From Phellopilus nigrolimitatus (Eukaryota > Basidiomycota > Agaricomycetes > Hymenochaetales > Hymenochaetaceae), in the NCBI GenBank assembly GCA_021029095.1, contig JAJOHG010000036.1, forward strand, positions 62,001 through 126,000: DNA of 64,000 nucleotides, in the 5' to 3' direction. Position numbers and translations under genes: made by a program. A model generated the notes under the pieces. The model had not been told where the DNA came from, made no database searches, and was given only the letters and a program-made list of their open reading frames with translations. Shown piece by piece: positions 32,857 to 44,767 of the stretch (its first letter is position 1; each line of letters opens with the position of its first letter).

Positions 32857-33493
32857 TGTTACGGAGTAACAGGGTCTTGCCTAATGGAGCGAGGAGCGTG
32901 ACTGTGGGCAGTGACGTGACGAGTGACGTGAGGCTTGACTGTGACAAGGCGACGATGGCTATGGCAAGACTGTGAAGCGCAGAGCGCAGGACTATGAAGA
33001 GCAAGGGCGATGAATAGCAAGACTGTGCTAGCTACTGAACAAGGAGGTCAAGCTGGGGCTTAAGGTCCCAGCGATGTACAGGTGGGTGTAGAAATTGACG
33101 AACCGCGTAAGCGATTGGCGCTGCCAAAAAAGGAAGATAACAGACTTTTCTTCCTTATTTGGTGGCGATAATCGCTTACGTGGTTCGTCAATTTCTACAC
33201 CCACCTGTACCTATATATACTGTGAGGCTGACTATGATGTCAGCGGAGTTATGGAGTCATGCGCAGCATGACATGAGGGGAACGTGAGGGAAAGGCCCGT
33301 AAGGGGCGTGTACAGTGGAGCGTGGAATGAGGCAGTGGAGTGTGGAGTGGGGAACGCCCAGGAGGGGCGCGTACAATGAGGAAGGGGTCAGGCCATGAAC
33401 TAAGGGAAAGATAATGGAAAGGTGAAGGGCCTGACTAAGCAAGGAAGGAATGATGTAAGGAGGGTCGTGAGGTAAGCAAAGTAAGTTCTAACA
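32857..33493 (-). repeat. 3' LTR (left in window) with MITE insertion
   Basis: 637 bases against 506 in the other LTR; the 131-base excess is exactly the foldback MITE plus a 4-base duplication. The rest matches the partner LTR with only scattered differences (for example GTGGGCAGTG here against GTGGACAGTG). TATATATAC near 33213 is a possible promoter element. Confidence 0.93.
33080..33206. mobile_element. Foldback MITE of 127 bp
   Basis: The two halves are inverted copies of each other. AGGTGGGTGTAGAAATTGAC at 33080 pairs with GTCAATTTCTACACCCACCT ending at 33206, and pairing continues for about 60 bases with few mismatches. It is flanked by GTAC on both sides (33076-33079 and 33207-33210). 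The partner LTR at 58535-59040 has the empty site with a single GTAC, which proves the borders. Confidence 0.93.
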
Positions 33494-33900
33494 TTACCCC
33501 CTCTTTAAGACTGACAGTTCGCCGAAACTGTCAAAGAAAACAAAGGAAAGGCGAAAAAAAAAAAACGCAATAAGGCGAAGTGAACGCCAATAAGCAGTTA
33601 CAATGCGCGTGAAGGAAGTCAAAACTGAAAAGTAAAAGAGAAAACTCAACAAGAAAAAGCGAGACGAGACGAGACATGACCATGCCGGATTCCGAAAATC
33701 TCCAGCCGTGAAGGTTTCTCAGCATCCCCAACAAGCAGAAGGTTTCGAGCGAGCCTACAACTTCAAAAGGGTTTAACGAAAGCAATAAAGCTCACCCAAA
33801 ACGTTGGACCAGGTTTGTCAGCGTCACCTGAAAGCAGAGGGTTTCACGAATCTGTTCCCACAACGACCTCTAGTTTAACGTCATCGCGGACGTTCCGCCC

Positions 33901-34566
33901 CTAATAATGACGGTTCGTGTGCGGGCAGTTAGTCGAAGAGTGTCCGGGGGCGAGTCTGTCGCACCATCCACATTGGTAGCGAATACAATCCTGTTGCCGA
34001 TGTCCGTCTTGGCCGCATGTGAAGCACCTGATGACCCAAGGTGAGAACTGTGTCTGAACTCGAAGCGGGGTTGCCGTGGAGTTCTCAGGGGAATTGCGCC
34101 GGTTAAGGTGTCCTTGGATCTCCTGAGGCGACATCTGAGAGAACGGAACGTCACCCATCATGGACTGCGTGAAGGGATTGACTGCGCGCCGGAAGGGACG
34201 AGCTGTGGGTGGAGTGACCGGTGGTGATGTTCCGGCAATGAATTCATCGGGGGGTGACGGGGACGGTGACGGTGCAGCAGGAGGTGGCAGAGTCGACGGT
34301 GGAGGAACCGGAAGTCCAGGCGGAGGCGAGGTGAGATCAATGGCGCCTGTGGCTTCATCAATGGGAAAGCGGTCATTCGAGGGTCGATAGTCGTCCAGGA
34401 TAGCGAGTACACCAGCATTGAGGGCTCCTTCCAAGATTTGCCGAATTTGCCGACGAGCCGTAGACTTTGCCTTCTCGTTTTCGTCGCGCAGTTCATCGAT
34501 ATGTTCACCCATACAATTGGTGATAGCGAGGTTCTGCTCGGCTTGGTCATGGGCCTTCTGCCAGCG
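33901..34566 (-). CDS. Ty3 third ORF, zinc-knuckle protein (3' part)
   Basis: This is the main part of a 3' ORF of the retrotransposon, continuing from 53002-53202 across the KDZ-type insertion. Removing the insertion and one duplication joins the two parts in frame (67 plus 222 codons including stop). It has an N-proximal charged helix (DQAEQNLAITNCMGEHIDEL), a proline-rich stretch (about 34260-34350), and at the C-terminus a CCHC zinc knuckle CFTCGQDGHRQQDC followed by a Cys/His-rich tail (CGWCDRLAPGHSSTNCPH). Gag-type nucleic-acid binding is inferred. A zinc-knuckle ORF downstream of integrase is unusual, since gag of this element has its own knuckle. Confidence 0.75.
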   Translation of the reverse strand, partial: RWQKAHDQAEQNLAITNCMGEHIDELRDENEKAKSTARRQIRQILEGALNAGVLAILDDYRPSNDRFPIDEATGAIDLTSPPPGLPVPPPSTLPPPAAPSPSPSPPDEFIAGTSPPVTPPTARPFRRAVNPFTQSMMGDVPFSQMSPQEIQGHLNRRNSPENSTATPLRVQTQFSPWVIRCFTCGQDGHRQQDCIRYQCGWCDRLAPGHSSTNCPHTNRHY

Positions 34567-34903
34567 GACGAGATGAGCCGTACCAACCAATCCCGGATTA
34601 CATTCCCGGTAACTTACCACGGGCCAAGTTCATTATTACCGTGACGGCTTAAAACCAAACTATTTTTGCTTGTGGGCTTCAGCGACCCTGACTGGCAGCA
34701 GTCTCGGCCCTCCGGCATTGCTCAGGGTTCTCAGGGTCTTTCCACTGACATGATCGCGCCACCTTCGGCTTTTGTGCTCACTCTCACTCGCCTTCTTATT
34801 CGTCATCCCGACGCCGCACCACCGCTTTTGTTTACTCATTTCATTTTTTACTTATAAAATCTTTTTTTTTGTATTATGCAGGCAATACACATTATACAAT
34901 ATA

Positions 34904-36020
34904 TTAAAGAAAAAAAGAATCCGCGCGCCAGTCATCGGCGCGGGGGCGCGCACCGAGAACGCTAGGATCGCCGCGAGGCCCTCGACGGCGCTGCATGCCG
35001 TGTCTGCGTGCGCCTCCTCCGCGCGGCGGTCCATGCGACGTGCTCCTGCACGGGGCACTTGTCCCGACAAGTTGGGGGCCGATTGCGAACTGAAAGGCGG
35101 GCGAGCGCGAGGCGCTGTTGCCACTCGACGAGGAAATCGGAGCGGTCGTAGTCGCCGACGCCGTCGTTGTGCTCCTGCTGGGCTGAGGGTGAGAGCGAGA
35201 GGGAGCCGAGGGGTCGACGCCATCCAGGCCAGAATCAAAGCCGCTGAAGAGGTCGTGCGGGACGTGAGACAAACCCGCGAAGGAGTCGGTGCCTGGCTTG
35301 AGAAAGTCGGTGGCGCCAACGAGGCCGTCGTACGGGCCACCCGCGCCAAAGTCGAACATGCCGTCCTCGTCTATAGCGGACAAGCCGCATATGTCGAAGT
35401 TGGCTGCAAGGTCGAGCTGGGGCGGCATTGGAGGCAGATGTGCTAAAGAGTTGGTCGGGCAGTGGGACTGGGAGGGGGAACGGGAGGAGGCGGCATCGGG
35501 GTTGGCGGTGGCGGATAGGAGGTCGAGGTTGAAGAAGTCCTCGACATGGAAAGGAGACATGATGCTTGGAGGATGGGAAGGAGGGTCGAGGACAGATGGA
35601 CGGGCCATATTGTGGTTGTGGTCATTGGTTGGATAGTGGACTTACCCAGGCGTACCCCTCGGCATCCCAACAATCCTGTCCGGGGCCCCTCCCTCCGTGC
35701 AGTGGCGCACGTCCGTCTCGAGCAAAGTCCGCGCCGCCACGTCGCGCTCCAGGTCGCAAGGATGAGACGCGCGCGGGCCGCGCGGGGGCGCCTTGCCCGA
35801 CATCGTGTCTCATGTTGGTTGAGGGTGGGTTCGGGTTCGGGTTCGTGGCGAGCACACGCTTTTCTGCGCTGGGTGATGGCGGGTGCGGGTGTGAGTGCGG
35901 GTGTGAGTGCGGGTGCGGGTGCGAATGCGGGTGCGAGGACGGCATGCGCCACGCTTTGGGCACTTGTTTTTCTTGGTGTGTGTGGTCCGACGATGACGAG
36001 AGGTGGAGAGGCGAAGGAGG
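34904..36020 (-). other. GC-rich captured coding-like segment in the outer KDZ element
   Basis: The minus strand carries an open stretch with MSPFHVEDFFNLDLLSATAN, NFDICGLSAIDEDGMFDFGA and ATDFLKPGTDSFAGLSHVPH, acidic and Ser/Pro-rich, reminiscent of a transcription-factor activation region. Upstream frames (35640-35800) contain CDLERDVAARTLLETDVRHC. I cannot name the gene. The GC content contrasts with the AT-rich sequence from 36040 to 37150, in which I see no gene. It is probably a captured host fragment. Confidence 0.4.
35878..35940 (+). repeat. GGGTGCGGGTGTGAGT minisatellite
   Basis: Short tandem units of GGGTGCGGGTG/TGAGTGCG type, about 6-12 bases each, repeat imperfectly for some 60 bases, opening all frames locally. 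Confidence 0.8.
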
Positions 36021-37734
36021 GGTAACGTCGTCGTCGTCAAAGACGGCGTGGAAGAAAAAAAGGGAAGACACGTCATCGGTCCTACCAAAATAGGACAGAT
36101 TTGCGCACCAAATCTGGCATGCCGAGCACATGCCGGAACTGTGGCACAGAGAGAAATAATAAAATACACTCGGAATCAAAACAACTGGCCTCATTACCTC
36201 GAAACAAAAATTATGAAAAATAGTAATATATACGAATTAATCAGCCCATAATTTTTCAAGCATTTTAGAGCATGTTATGTAGAGATAATTACCAAATAGT
36301 AGTACAAATTCGACATTTCTCTATATGTTGGGTATTCTGTGCACTCTGGAGGACATATGGGCTCCCAGAAGATCGAAATCACCAAGGATAATATCAGATA
36401 CACCTATTCCTTGAGCTTTCATCTGTGGGGACACTCCCTCGGCTGCTGTTAAGGTGCTTTATGTGTATTTTCTAGTTTATGCCTTTCTTCTATATGCAGC
36501 CTCTAATTCTTCTCCATCCGACACAAGACTTTGTAGATAATATTATTCATATTGTATTAAGCACCTTACAAAGTTTGAGAACCTGAGATAGCTTAGAGAC
36601 TGGTATATACAAGAAACAATCCAGGGAGCATGCCAGAGGCAAGTTTGCTAATTTAGTATTGTCATAAAACTCAGAAAAATGTGAAAGTTTTATAATAGTA
36701 TGTTTACTACGTATTATAGATGTTCCATGTATTGATTTTGAGTTTGAGAGGCAAGAAGTTGATGAGGAAGCAAAAGAGTCGAAAATCGGCAGGTTGTGCC
36801 AGAGATCTGCACTAGAATACATGAGCATTGCTCATTCTCGAGCACCGAAAGTTAAATCATATAGATCTGGCAACCACAGCACAGATCAAACGGCACATTT
36901 ACTTTCTATCATACTAATATATCTCGTACTGAAAAAATGGAGAGATTTGGCTCAGCCGATCTCTCTCTACAATATTTTTTGAGGTTTTGTCCAAAAACCT
37001 CGGTTTTACAGTACTCGTTTCGTTTATAACACACCATCAACCATGATCGGGAAGATGAATATTTTTGAGGATGTAGATAAATATACTATGAAATTATGTA
37101 CAAAAGTTCAGAGCTATCCAACCTAAACTGCAAATTATATAAATCAAAAACAGTCGTCCGAAAGCTGCTTGAATGCAGTTCCGGAGGATGCCGAGCCGCG
37201 CGTGCCCAATGAGAGAACGCGGTTCAACTTCGCTCTTCGTCGTTGTCCACGACGTCCTCGACACCACCGAGGATGCATAGTGCAGGTAAGTGCTCAAAAA
37301 AAACTATGTTTTCATATCTAACTTCATTATAATTGCTTTTTAGTAATTTTCACTTAGTTTTCGGGGCTCGATCGCGCTATCAGGGCCACGTCGTGCTGGC
37401 GGTCCACGTCGCCGTGCCCCCATTCCCGCCGTCGACGCCGCCTCTTGGACCCTCCCTCTTGCGACCTCCCTTCTCATGCACCCCCTGACCAAGCGGCTCA
37501 CTGCTGCAGAGGCCGGGTCACCCATACTTCACAAGCATCGTGCCGAACACGTATGGAGTAGGCATGCAACCTATGCAGACTATGTACTCCACGCACTCCA
37601 CACTCTCGCCCCGCTCTCTCGCCCTCTCGCCCTCTCGCCCCGCCCCTCTCGTGCCTTTGCGGCGACGGCGGCGGCCGTTTTTTGCGCAGGTGTGCTGCGC
37701 ACAGCCCGCACGCGCACCACGCGGCCCTCATTCG

Positions 37735-37930
37735 CATGCGTGCGACGGCTGGGCCACCTCGCGCGCGTGCGACCGCGTGCGACGGCCGGGTCTCGCGCGC
37801 GTGCGACGGCATGCGACAACTGGGTCTCGTGCGCGTGCGCCAGCTGGGCCGTCTCGCGTGCGTGCGCCAGCTGGGCCGTCTCGCGCGCGTGCGACGGCTG
37901 GGCCTCGCGCGCGTACGACAGCTGTGCCCC
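37735..37930 (+). repeat. Tandem repeat of about 33 bp, GC-rich
   Basis: At least six imperfect copies of a unit like TCGCGCGCGTGCGACGGCTG followed by GGCC occur in the outer KDZ element. They create long spurious open frames on both strands. Confidence 0.85.
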
Positions 37931-37959
37931 CATTCTCATGCATGCGAGGGCTGGCCTCC

Positions 37960-38450
37960 CTTCGCGCTCGCAAGGTCTGCTACGCTGGGCCGCACGGAAA
38001 CGCGCATTCATGGCGCTCGCAAGGTCCGCTACTCTGGACTGCATGAACGCGCTCGCCAGGTTCGCTACGCTGGACCATTCGGAAGCACGCGCCCTTGCAC
38101 TCGCAAGGTTCGCTACTCCGATTCTCTCCACACGGAAGAGCGCGCCATCGCACTCGCAAGGGCCGCTACTCGGTTTCTTTCTACGTGGAAGCGCGCGCCG
38201 TCGCGCTCGCAAGGTTCGCTACTCTGTTTCTTCTACACGGAAGAGCGCGCTCTCGCCCTCGCCAGGCCCGCCACTTTAAACCATTCGGAAGCGTGCGCCA
38301 TCGCGCTCGCAAGACTCGCTACTCGGTTTCTTTCCTCACGGAAGAGCGCGCCCATCGTGCTCGCAAGGTCCGCTACACTGGACCGCACGAACGCGCGGGC
38401 CCATCGCGCTCGCAAGATCCGCTACTCGGTTTCTTCTCACCAATCGAAGA
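37960..38450 (+). repeat. Array of about 50-60 bp units, CTCGCAAGGTCCGCTACTC
   Basis: The word CGCTCGCAAGGTCCGCTACT, or a close variant, recurs about nine times, commonly followed by CGGTTTCTT and then an AAGAGCGCG-type tail. The same family recurs near the right end of the inner element (50870-51500) and once at about 52330 in the outer element. It is likely a subterminal repeat block of these KDZ-type elements, not a gene. Confidence 0.85.
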
Positions 38451-39204
38451 CGTTTCGGCGGCCACGCTCGCCTCGCTTCGACAATCGCGCGGGTCTCCTC
38501 TTCGTCTGGCGCGCTCACCTCGCTATCCGCGCAAGAGCATTCCGCAGGCGCCGCGGTCGAGGAGCCGTACCAACCAATTTGAGATTACCTGGGCGCTAAT
38601 TAGCACATTTTGGATTGTGTTACCTACCGTGCTAATATAAAAGTTTTGTTATATAATCCCTGGGGCTGCAGCAGGCTCTAAACAGCAGCCCCGGCACTCC
38701 GGCAGGGCCCTGGTCTATGCCAAAAGCGGCGAGAAGTTGCTCGACGTCGCGCGCTGTCCATTGTTTTCTCGTTATAGGAATTACTTATATTTGTAATATC
38801 ATTGCCCGCCCTTGCTGACGGGTCGTAAAATCGACCTAGACCAACTCAGGCCACCCCGATCAATCGCGCCCCTGCTTTTCTGGGCGGCTGGCCGACACAA
38901 TCCCGACGCACGTCCACGTCGTTCCCCCGACGCTCCCGCCGTGACGGCGAGCTTTTTTTTTTCTGTTTGCTTTTGTCTTTTCATTGTTTATACATTCTGC
39001 CTAAAATACTACAAGAATTATTTATTTACGCTATTTCTAAGAGGAGGCAGGGAGCGACTGAGCGCCCCCTGCCTGCCGCACCCGCCGCCTGGCCTGCACA
39101 TCACGTCGGGCCCTCGTGCCCGTTCACCCGCCACCTGCTGCGCCTCGCCCCGTATTTCTGCGCTTATCACCCGTCCGACCGCCCACGGTCCCTGACCAAC
39201 CCGC

Positions 39205-39845
39205 CGTGTCTTGCTAGGGTCTTTGCGTACGGGTTGAGACGGAAGAGAACGAGCTTGTTTGCGAGCGGTTCTTGTGCTGTGTCCAGGGCGCTTGTGGATT
39301 ATCAGGCCCGCGGAGCGGACGACGGCCTGGATCCCCGAGCTGTTGATGAGGCGGGTGACGTCGGGATTCACGATCTTGGCAGTCGGGAGGAAGTAGTCCT
39401 TCTTCTGGACGGCCGGCAGCGGTGTCGAACGTGCTGAAGACCTTGTCGAGGCGAGCGAACGCGCTCTCGATCCAGATGATGAAGCGGCCGAGATGGACGC
39501 CCGGCGCGAGCTGGATGATATTGAGGCGCGTGTCGTTGACGAGCTTGACGCCGGGGAGGTTGCGGAACGCCTTGGTGATGCCGTTGTCCTTGGATTAGAC
39601 GAGACACTGGCAGTAGCAGCGGTTGCGCAGCTTGCCCTTGCCCGCGCGGAGCTTGCGGGAGGAGACGTTCTGCACGCCGGCGTACGCACCGAGCGCGGTG
39701 TGAAGCGCGATGGCCTCCTTCGTCTTTGTGAGGAGGGACTCGGCGGCGGCGACGATAACTCCTCGACCTGCTCGATGCGGTGGCTGCGCGCAGAGGCTGC
39801 AAGCGCAGAGACGACGGTGAAGCGGCGCTGGTTCTGGTTGACCTT
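39205..39845 (-). pseudogene. RPL4: Ribosomal protein L4 (uL4) fragment captured in KDZ element
   Basis: The minus strand reads RFTVVSALAAS (about 39835), SHRIEQVEE, then (frame change) LLTKTKEAIALHTALGAYAG, VQNVSSRKLRAGKGKLRNR, an in-frame TAG near 39597, then DNGITKAFRNLPGVKLVNDT, LNIIQLAPGVHLGRFIIWIE, SAFARLDKVFSTFDTA, and traces of LINSSGIQAVVR and LFRLNPYAKTL. This is the central and C-terminal part of 60S ribosomal protein L4 in order, with frameshifts and a stop. No start or clear introns are seen. It is a dead fragment inside the inner KDZ element. Confidence 0.85.
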
Positions 39846-40118
39846 GACGTGACAGCGATGCCAGGTAAGGATACAGCGCGGAGGTGGGGAGCGGCTGACG
39901 AAGAGAAGGTGGCAATGAGATGATAGACGACGACAACGACAACGACAACAGAAAAAAGGAGCATGACGCGTCATGCTCCTTTCTACATTAGGGACGATCA
40001 GCGGTACTTGCCGAGTTCGCTTTTTTTTCGCTAAGTTCACTTAACACATTACTCAGGCTGTTAATAAGTCCATATTGCTTGTTGTACATTAGCGAAAGAT
40101 AATTTATTGGTAAAAAAA

Positions 40119-43100
40119 TTATACATCGTCTTCGATACCCCAGTCCTCCAAGTCCGCCTGCCTACAATCGTCTTCGCCTTCATCAACAAAAATACTCTCC
40201 CCCCCATCGATAATAGCGTCGTCGTATTCTTCAATGTCGCGCCCTTCCGCTATTTTCTCTGCCGGAGCTTTGTCTACTAACTCGCTCGCAGCCCCTCCCC
40301 CCTGCTCAGTATCGTCGACCTGCATACGCGCCAGTATGAGGGTCGTTCGCAATTTCTTCGTAGTTGGCATCGAGCGAGTTTCTTCTCCCGCGAGGCGATA
40401 GCGCTGGGGCCACTCGATAGCGTGCCCGTGAGCGGTTACTGTTTTGTACCACCTTGTTGCGAACGATGTTGCGAGGCCTTCCCATGTGGCGGCTTGCTTC
40501 TCCGCGCACGCTTGGAGCCCACTAGCTAAGGGAGGGACGTCCGAGACCGTACGTCGTGTAGCCTGTTCACGCCACCACGCAGCCTTCCAATCGCAGTACG
40601 CAAGTGTCCGGCGCATTTCCTCGACAACCAGTGTGATTTCTTCTTGCCAACGCTCAGCGCGGGCCTGCGCCTTTGCCCATTCAACTCGGATTCCTATAAT
40701 GAAGATCAGTAACTGAGGTCGACACTTCCGTGGCTTTTGCCAGCAGCTCGACCTGTTAGCCCGTCGCAATCGGCCCGTACTGGACAGGTGACTCCTTCGG
40801 ACTGCCACATTATGGAAGGAGAGCTGCCTTCCCCCAGCACCGTTGCAATGAATGCACAGCGAATTGAGTCACGTATGCACGTACCAGCATCAATTTCTGC
40901 ATCCCCCCCTTCATCGCTTCGCATTCGTGTCCATATCCATGATAATTCTCGTCGGCCCTCGCTTCGTTGATGATTCTTTGGTTTTTTTTTGCCATCGTCT
41001 TCGTCTTCATCAATTCCGCGCACGTCTTTCTGGAGTAGGGGCTGGAGTTGCTTGATCCGTTCCCCTGTTGGATCGAGCTTCTGCAGAGCAGCACGAGCGG
41101 CACGATAGCGCTCTGCAGTTAACTCAATCTTGCTGGTGAATTGGATGATGACCGACCGCGCGCGTGTGTTTTCCCGCTGCCCTACGTTATTTATTTTTTT
41201 GAATGTCAGAGACGCGGACTTGAGGCGCAGGAGTCGACGGAGCTCGGCAAGACTGTCATTAGCTTGAGCGAAACGGAGGCGTGATTCTTTATTAATCAGC
41301 TTGTGTTGTGTCGGTAAAGCGCCTTTCAGATTGTTATTGAGCTCGGATGGTAAACAGAGCGGGGGGACGTCCAGTAAAAGACGCTTATCTGCGGGTAGGG
41401 CCGACGATTCACTTCCCAGGGCTGCAGCGAACGCAGCCGCATTCGCTGCATCCTGCGCGACCTGTATTGATGTGCACGGCATGAATATTAGCTGTGATTT
41501 GCGCCACTTACCTATCTTGCTAAGTAGTGTCGTCTTTCTCTCTTGCAGGACCGCGCTTTGGATTGTATGGGGCTTCGCTTTTTTTGCGGCAACTAGGGCT
41601 TTGAACGAGCGCCTGTACATTAAATATCAGCATGCTATCACTTACATCAATATTCAATGAATGCGCGACTTACTGAAGCTCCTCCAGCTCGAGTCCTTTC
41701 ACTAAGAAGGTGCTTGCGGTTAAATCATCGACGGTAAGCGCCCCATTAGTAACAGCGGCCTCTTCTTTCGCAAGTTCTTTGCGGAGGTCGGCGAGAGAAA
41801 CGTCTGAGAATAAATACACAATTTAATATTTAGAAAAAAGAGTGGACATACTTAAATGATAGACCTACGCGTATCGGGGTCAGCATACGGGTCCGGCGCG
41901 TGTAGTGGGTCTTTCTGCCAAATGTCGACCATCGTGCTCCACGTTGCCACGACACCCACCTCGAATGTCTGCGATAGTTCATTGAACTTAGCGCGGTGCT
42001 TCGCGTGCATGGCTTCGGCCTCCGTAAGCTTGCGCAGCAAGATGAAACCTAGATAGACAATAGTTAGTATAGCTGATAGCATTCCAAGCAGCAGGCCGGT
42101 GGATGTATGAGGCGCGAGGATATATAGCAACGTGCAAATGGGGACGGAAGGAGATAGCTGCTCACTCACCTAAGCCGATTATCTTGTGCCAGTTCCACGC
42201 GGACCAGTGGTCGTCAATCGTGTCGTGGCGGAACCCAGGCCCCATTTCTCGCGTGGCCATCGCTATAGGATTGATGTGCGACCAGCCCCGCTCGATCCCT
42301 TCACCGTCTGTCCGTGCCGAATGTCGAAGGAGGTTGAGTGAGTACGGGCTCTGACAAGGTTGACCGTGGCCTTTCAAATGAAATTTCGGGACAGCAACGT
42401 TGACAATCATATAAAAAAAGGCGGCCTGCAGGTGAAGAGGGTATTCGCGAACACGAGCCGACAATTTTTTGCTCCATTGACACGCTATGTCGTAAGTTAC
42501 GAGCGTTAACGTTACCAGGGCACCGACGATGCTAGAAAGAAATATATAATCCATATTAATGTACCTTACTCGTTCTCAGCAAACACGAAAGCAAAAGTAA
42601 ATGTATATGGGGCACAAGTATACCTCTCCCCTTTTTGAAGGTCTCCGACTCCGTTTTTTCGCACTAGACCACTCCGCGCGCAAATCACTGCGCCTACGCC
42701 GGTCACGAGATAGCCGTCGTTGAGGCGTGTTGTTGCTTTTTCCATTGCCTGGAAGGTCGACTCGCAAGAACCGCGCTAGAAACATCAATAAATAAATTAT
42801 AAATAAATAAATAAACGAAAGCATAGTGCGGAGCGAAAATTGTACCTCTACTTTATGGATGTCCTTGTCGGACTGCAGGCGTAGTTGTTCATGGTACGGG
42901 CCCGGATCTACGAGATAAGCCCAGCCGGGCCCAAGTGCCGGATCGTTGGTGACATTTCGGTCCTTCGACTTGAGGCGAAAGTTCGCATCGATCGCGAGGA
43001 CGAGCATATAGATCCATCTGAAGCAGGTATGTTAGTTTTTGACCATACGGCCCACGTGCGACGAACTTACAAGGTATCAGATGTTTTCCAGTTGTCCGGC

Positions 43101-44374
43101 AGATTCTTCCCCGGATGAGGGCATGCCGGACAATCCAAAGCGAGTTCCCCATCTTTTGTGTTCTCGATCCCTAACGGGTCGTGCGCTCGCCCTGAGCGCT
43201 TCGCGAGGACGAGGTGTCGGTAGCATCGCGCGGACCGCAGAAATTCGTCGTAGCGTTTCTGAATTAATAGACGTTATAATAAATTATATAAATTGTATTG
43301 TAAATTATCATTAGCTCACAGGTATTACGGATCCCCGACCCATCGCTCATGTGTGCGAGCCCCTGATAGTAGTCATGCGCCGAGAGCTTTCCCTGCAGCG
43401 TCAGTTCATGGAATTGGTCGAGCATCGCAAAGGTGAAGGCTGTGCCGGGATCTTTTGTCGTCGCAGGGTACCAACGAGCACGCAGGAGTTGGTTGCGCTT
43501 GTGCAAGTTCCCCTGTGCCATGTCGCAACCGCAGTACACTATATCAACGAGATGGAAGCCGTTTACGTGGTAGACAACGAGAAATCTTTCTTGCAAGGGC
43601 GAAACGCATGGCTTGTCTGTGTGACCGAGATGGACCTTGAGGCCGAGTGAGCGCAACGTGGTCTTCTCCCAAAACTCCCCGGTCCATTTCTAAACAATTG
43701 TTAGTTTTTGTTTTCATACGTAGATAGTTGTGTCACTCAATTCAATGCGGTGTAGCGGTGAGTTCTTGTGCAAATCTATCAGACAACCGCGGCACGAATA
43801 CGGAGCGTTAAAACAGTCTACGCATCGCCACAAAGCTTCGTCACTCGAGCACGCATGACATACAGCGTGCACAGCCCGCCCGTCGTGCCTAACCAGTTCG
43901 TCGAGGTAAGCCGAGCGAAACGGAAGCCATTCGGAAAGATTTTTTGCCTAGAAGAACGTTAGTATTGTGTATGGAAATTCAAATCAATTGTTAGCTCACC
44001 CTGCGCCTCTTCGAAGCGTAAGCGACTGTTTCCTTCTGTAGATCCTGCGCGCCATGGTTATCCAGCTGTTCCGGTAGGTCTTCGAATACTATGTCTTCGA
44101 ATCCGCGGGAGAAGTCTTCATGACCGCGCTGATCCGTAGGCGGCTGTGTTGCGGCTGTGTCGACGACGTCGTCAACATATGCATTCCGAAAGCCAATGCG
44201 TCCCGATTTGAGATCGCGCATGTGCACGACGCGAGCGGCGGAGGTGACCGTTGATGGTCCTGATGAGTCGTCATGTCCGGCGGCGGTGGCATCGTCAGAG
44301 TCGGAGTCAACGACCCGCACGATCTTCACCCGTGCGGAGTCTTCATTGTCCTTGGTTTTTTTCCGTTTGGCCAT
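40119..44374 (-). CDS. KDZ-type transposase with CxC2 cysteine cluster (multi-exon)
   Basis: KDZ (Kyakuja-Dileera-Zisupton) transposases have an RNase H-like fold and are abundant in Agaricomycetes. From ATG 44374 there is an acidic basic-tipped N-terminus (MAKRKKTKDNEDSARVKIVR), then the Cys/His cluster (CHACSSDEALWRC, CVDCFNAPYSCRGCLIDLH, about 43890-43745). Next come the KDZ domain blocks FHLVDIVYCGCDMAQG, LTLQGKLSAHDYYQGLAHMS, MLVLAIDANFRLKSKDRN (first Asp), LVTYDIACQWSKKL (second Asp) and ARTDGEGIERGWSHINPIAM (Glu). The C-terminal half is helical (LTPGERIKQLQP-like and WAKAQARAERWQEEITLVVE) and ends in an acidic tail at 40119. About a dozen short introns; exon borders are approximate. 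I saw no disabling change. Confidence 0.85.
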
Positions 44375-44767
44375 GACGGGCTGTCACCCTGCAGTGTAGA
44401 AGACGTAGTTGACAGAGGAAAAACAATGCTGAAGTCGACACGCGTGCACCTTCCTTATGCAGATCAGTTTTTTTCTTTGTATATCTATATTTGTGGCAAC
44501 AGGAATTCAGAGCAGTAAGGCCGACATAGAATAAGTATTTAGAAAGAACAAATGCCCTTTCCTTTACTGAAACGAGAGATTATGGCAGACAATGTAAATA
44601 GTAATATTTCGATGTACAACATACAATCTAAAGTAATTCTGCAATAGAAACCGGCTCAGTCTAGACGGTACAAGACTGTATATTCAGACTAGCTACCTGC
44701 AATAGAAACCGGCTAATTACAGGTAGTCAATAAGAGAAGTAACTAAACGGCAAACAATAGATACGCT

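Noticed and set aside
35546..36093. Overlapping plus- and minus-strand frames of 119-190 codons
   Set aside because: They depend on the GGGTGCGGGTG minisatellite and flanking GC-rich DNA; only the 34904-35608 stretch kept a coding look.
37960..38450. CRISPR-like array
   Set aside because: Units vary in both repeat and spacer, the host is a fungus, and no cas-like gene occurs; it is a transposon subterminal repeat.
37476..38640. Several overlapping open frames of 180-305 codons on both strands
   Set aside because: They run through tandem repeats in all frames; the predicted proteins are just the repeat read three ways.
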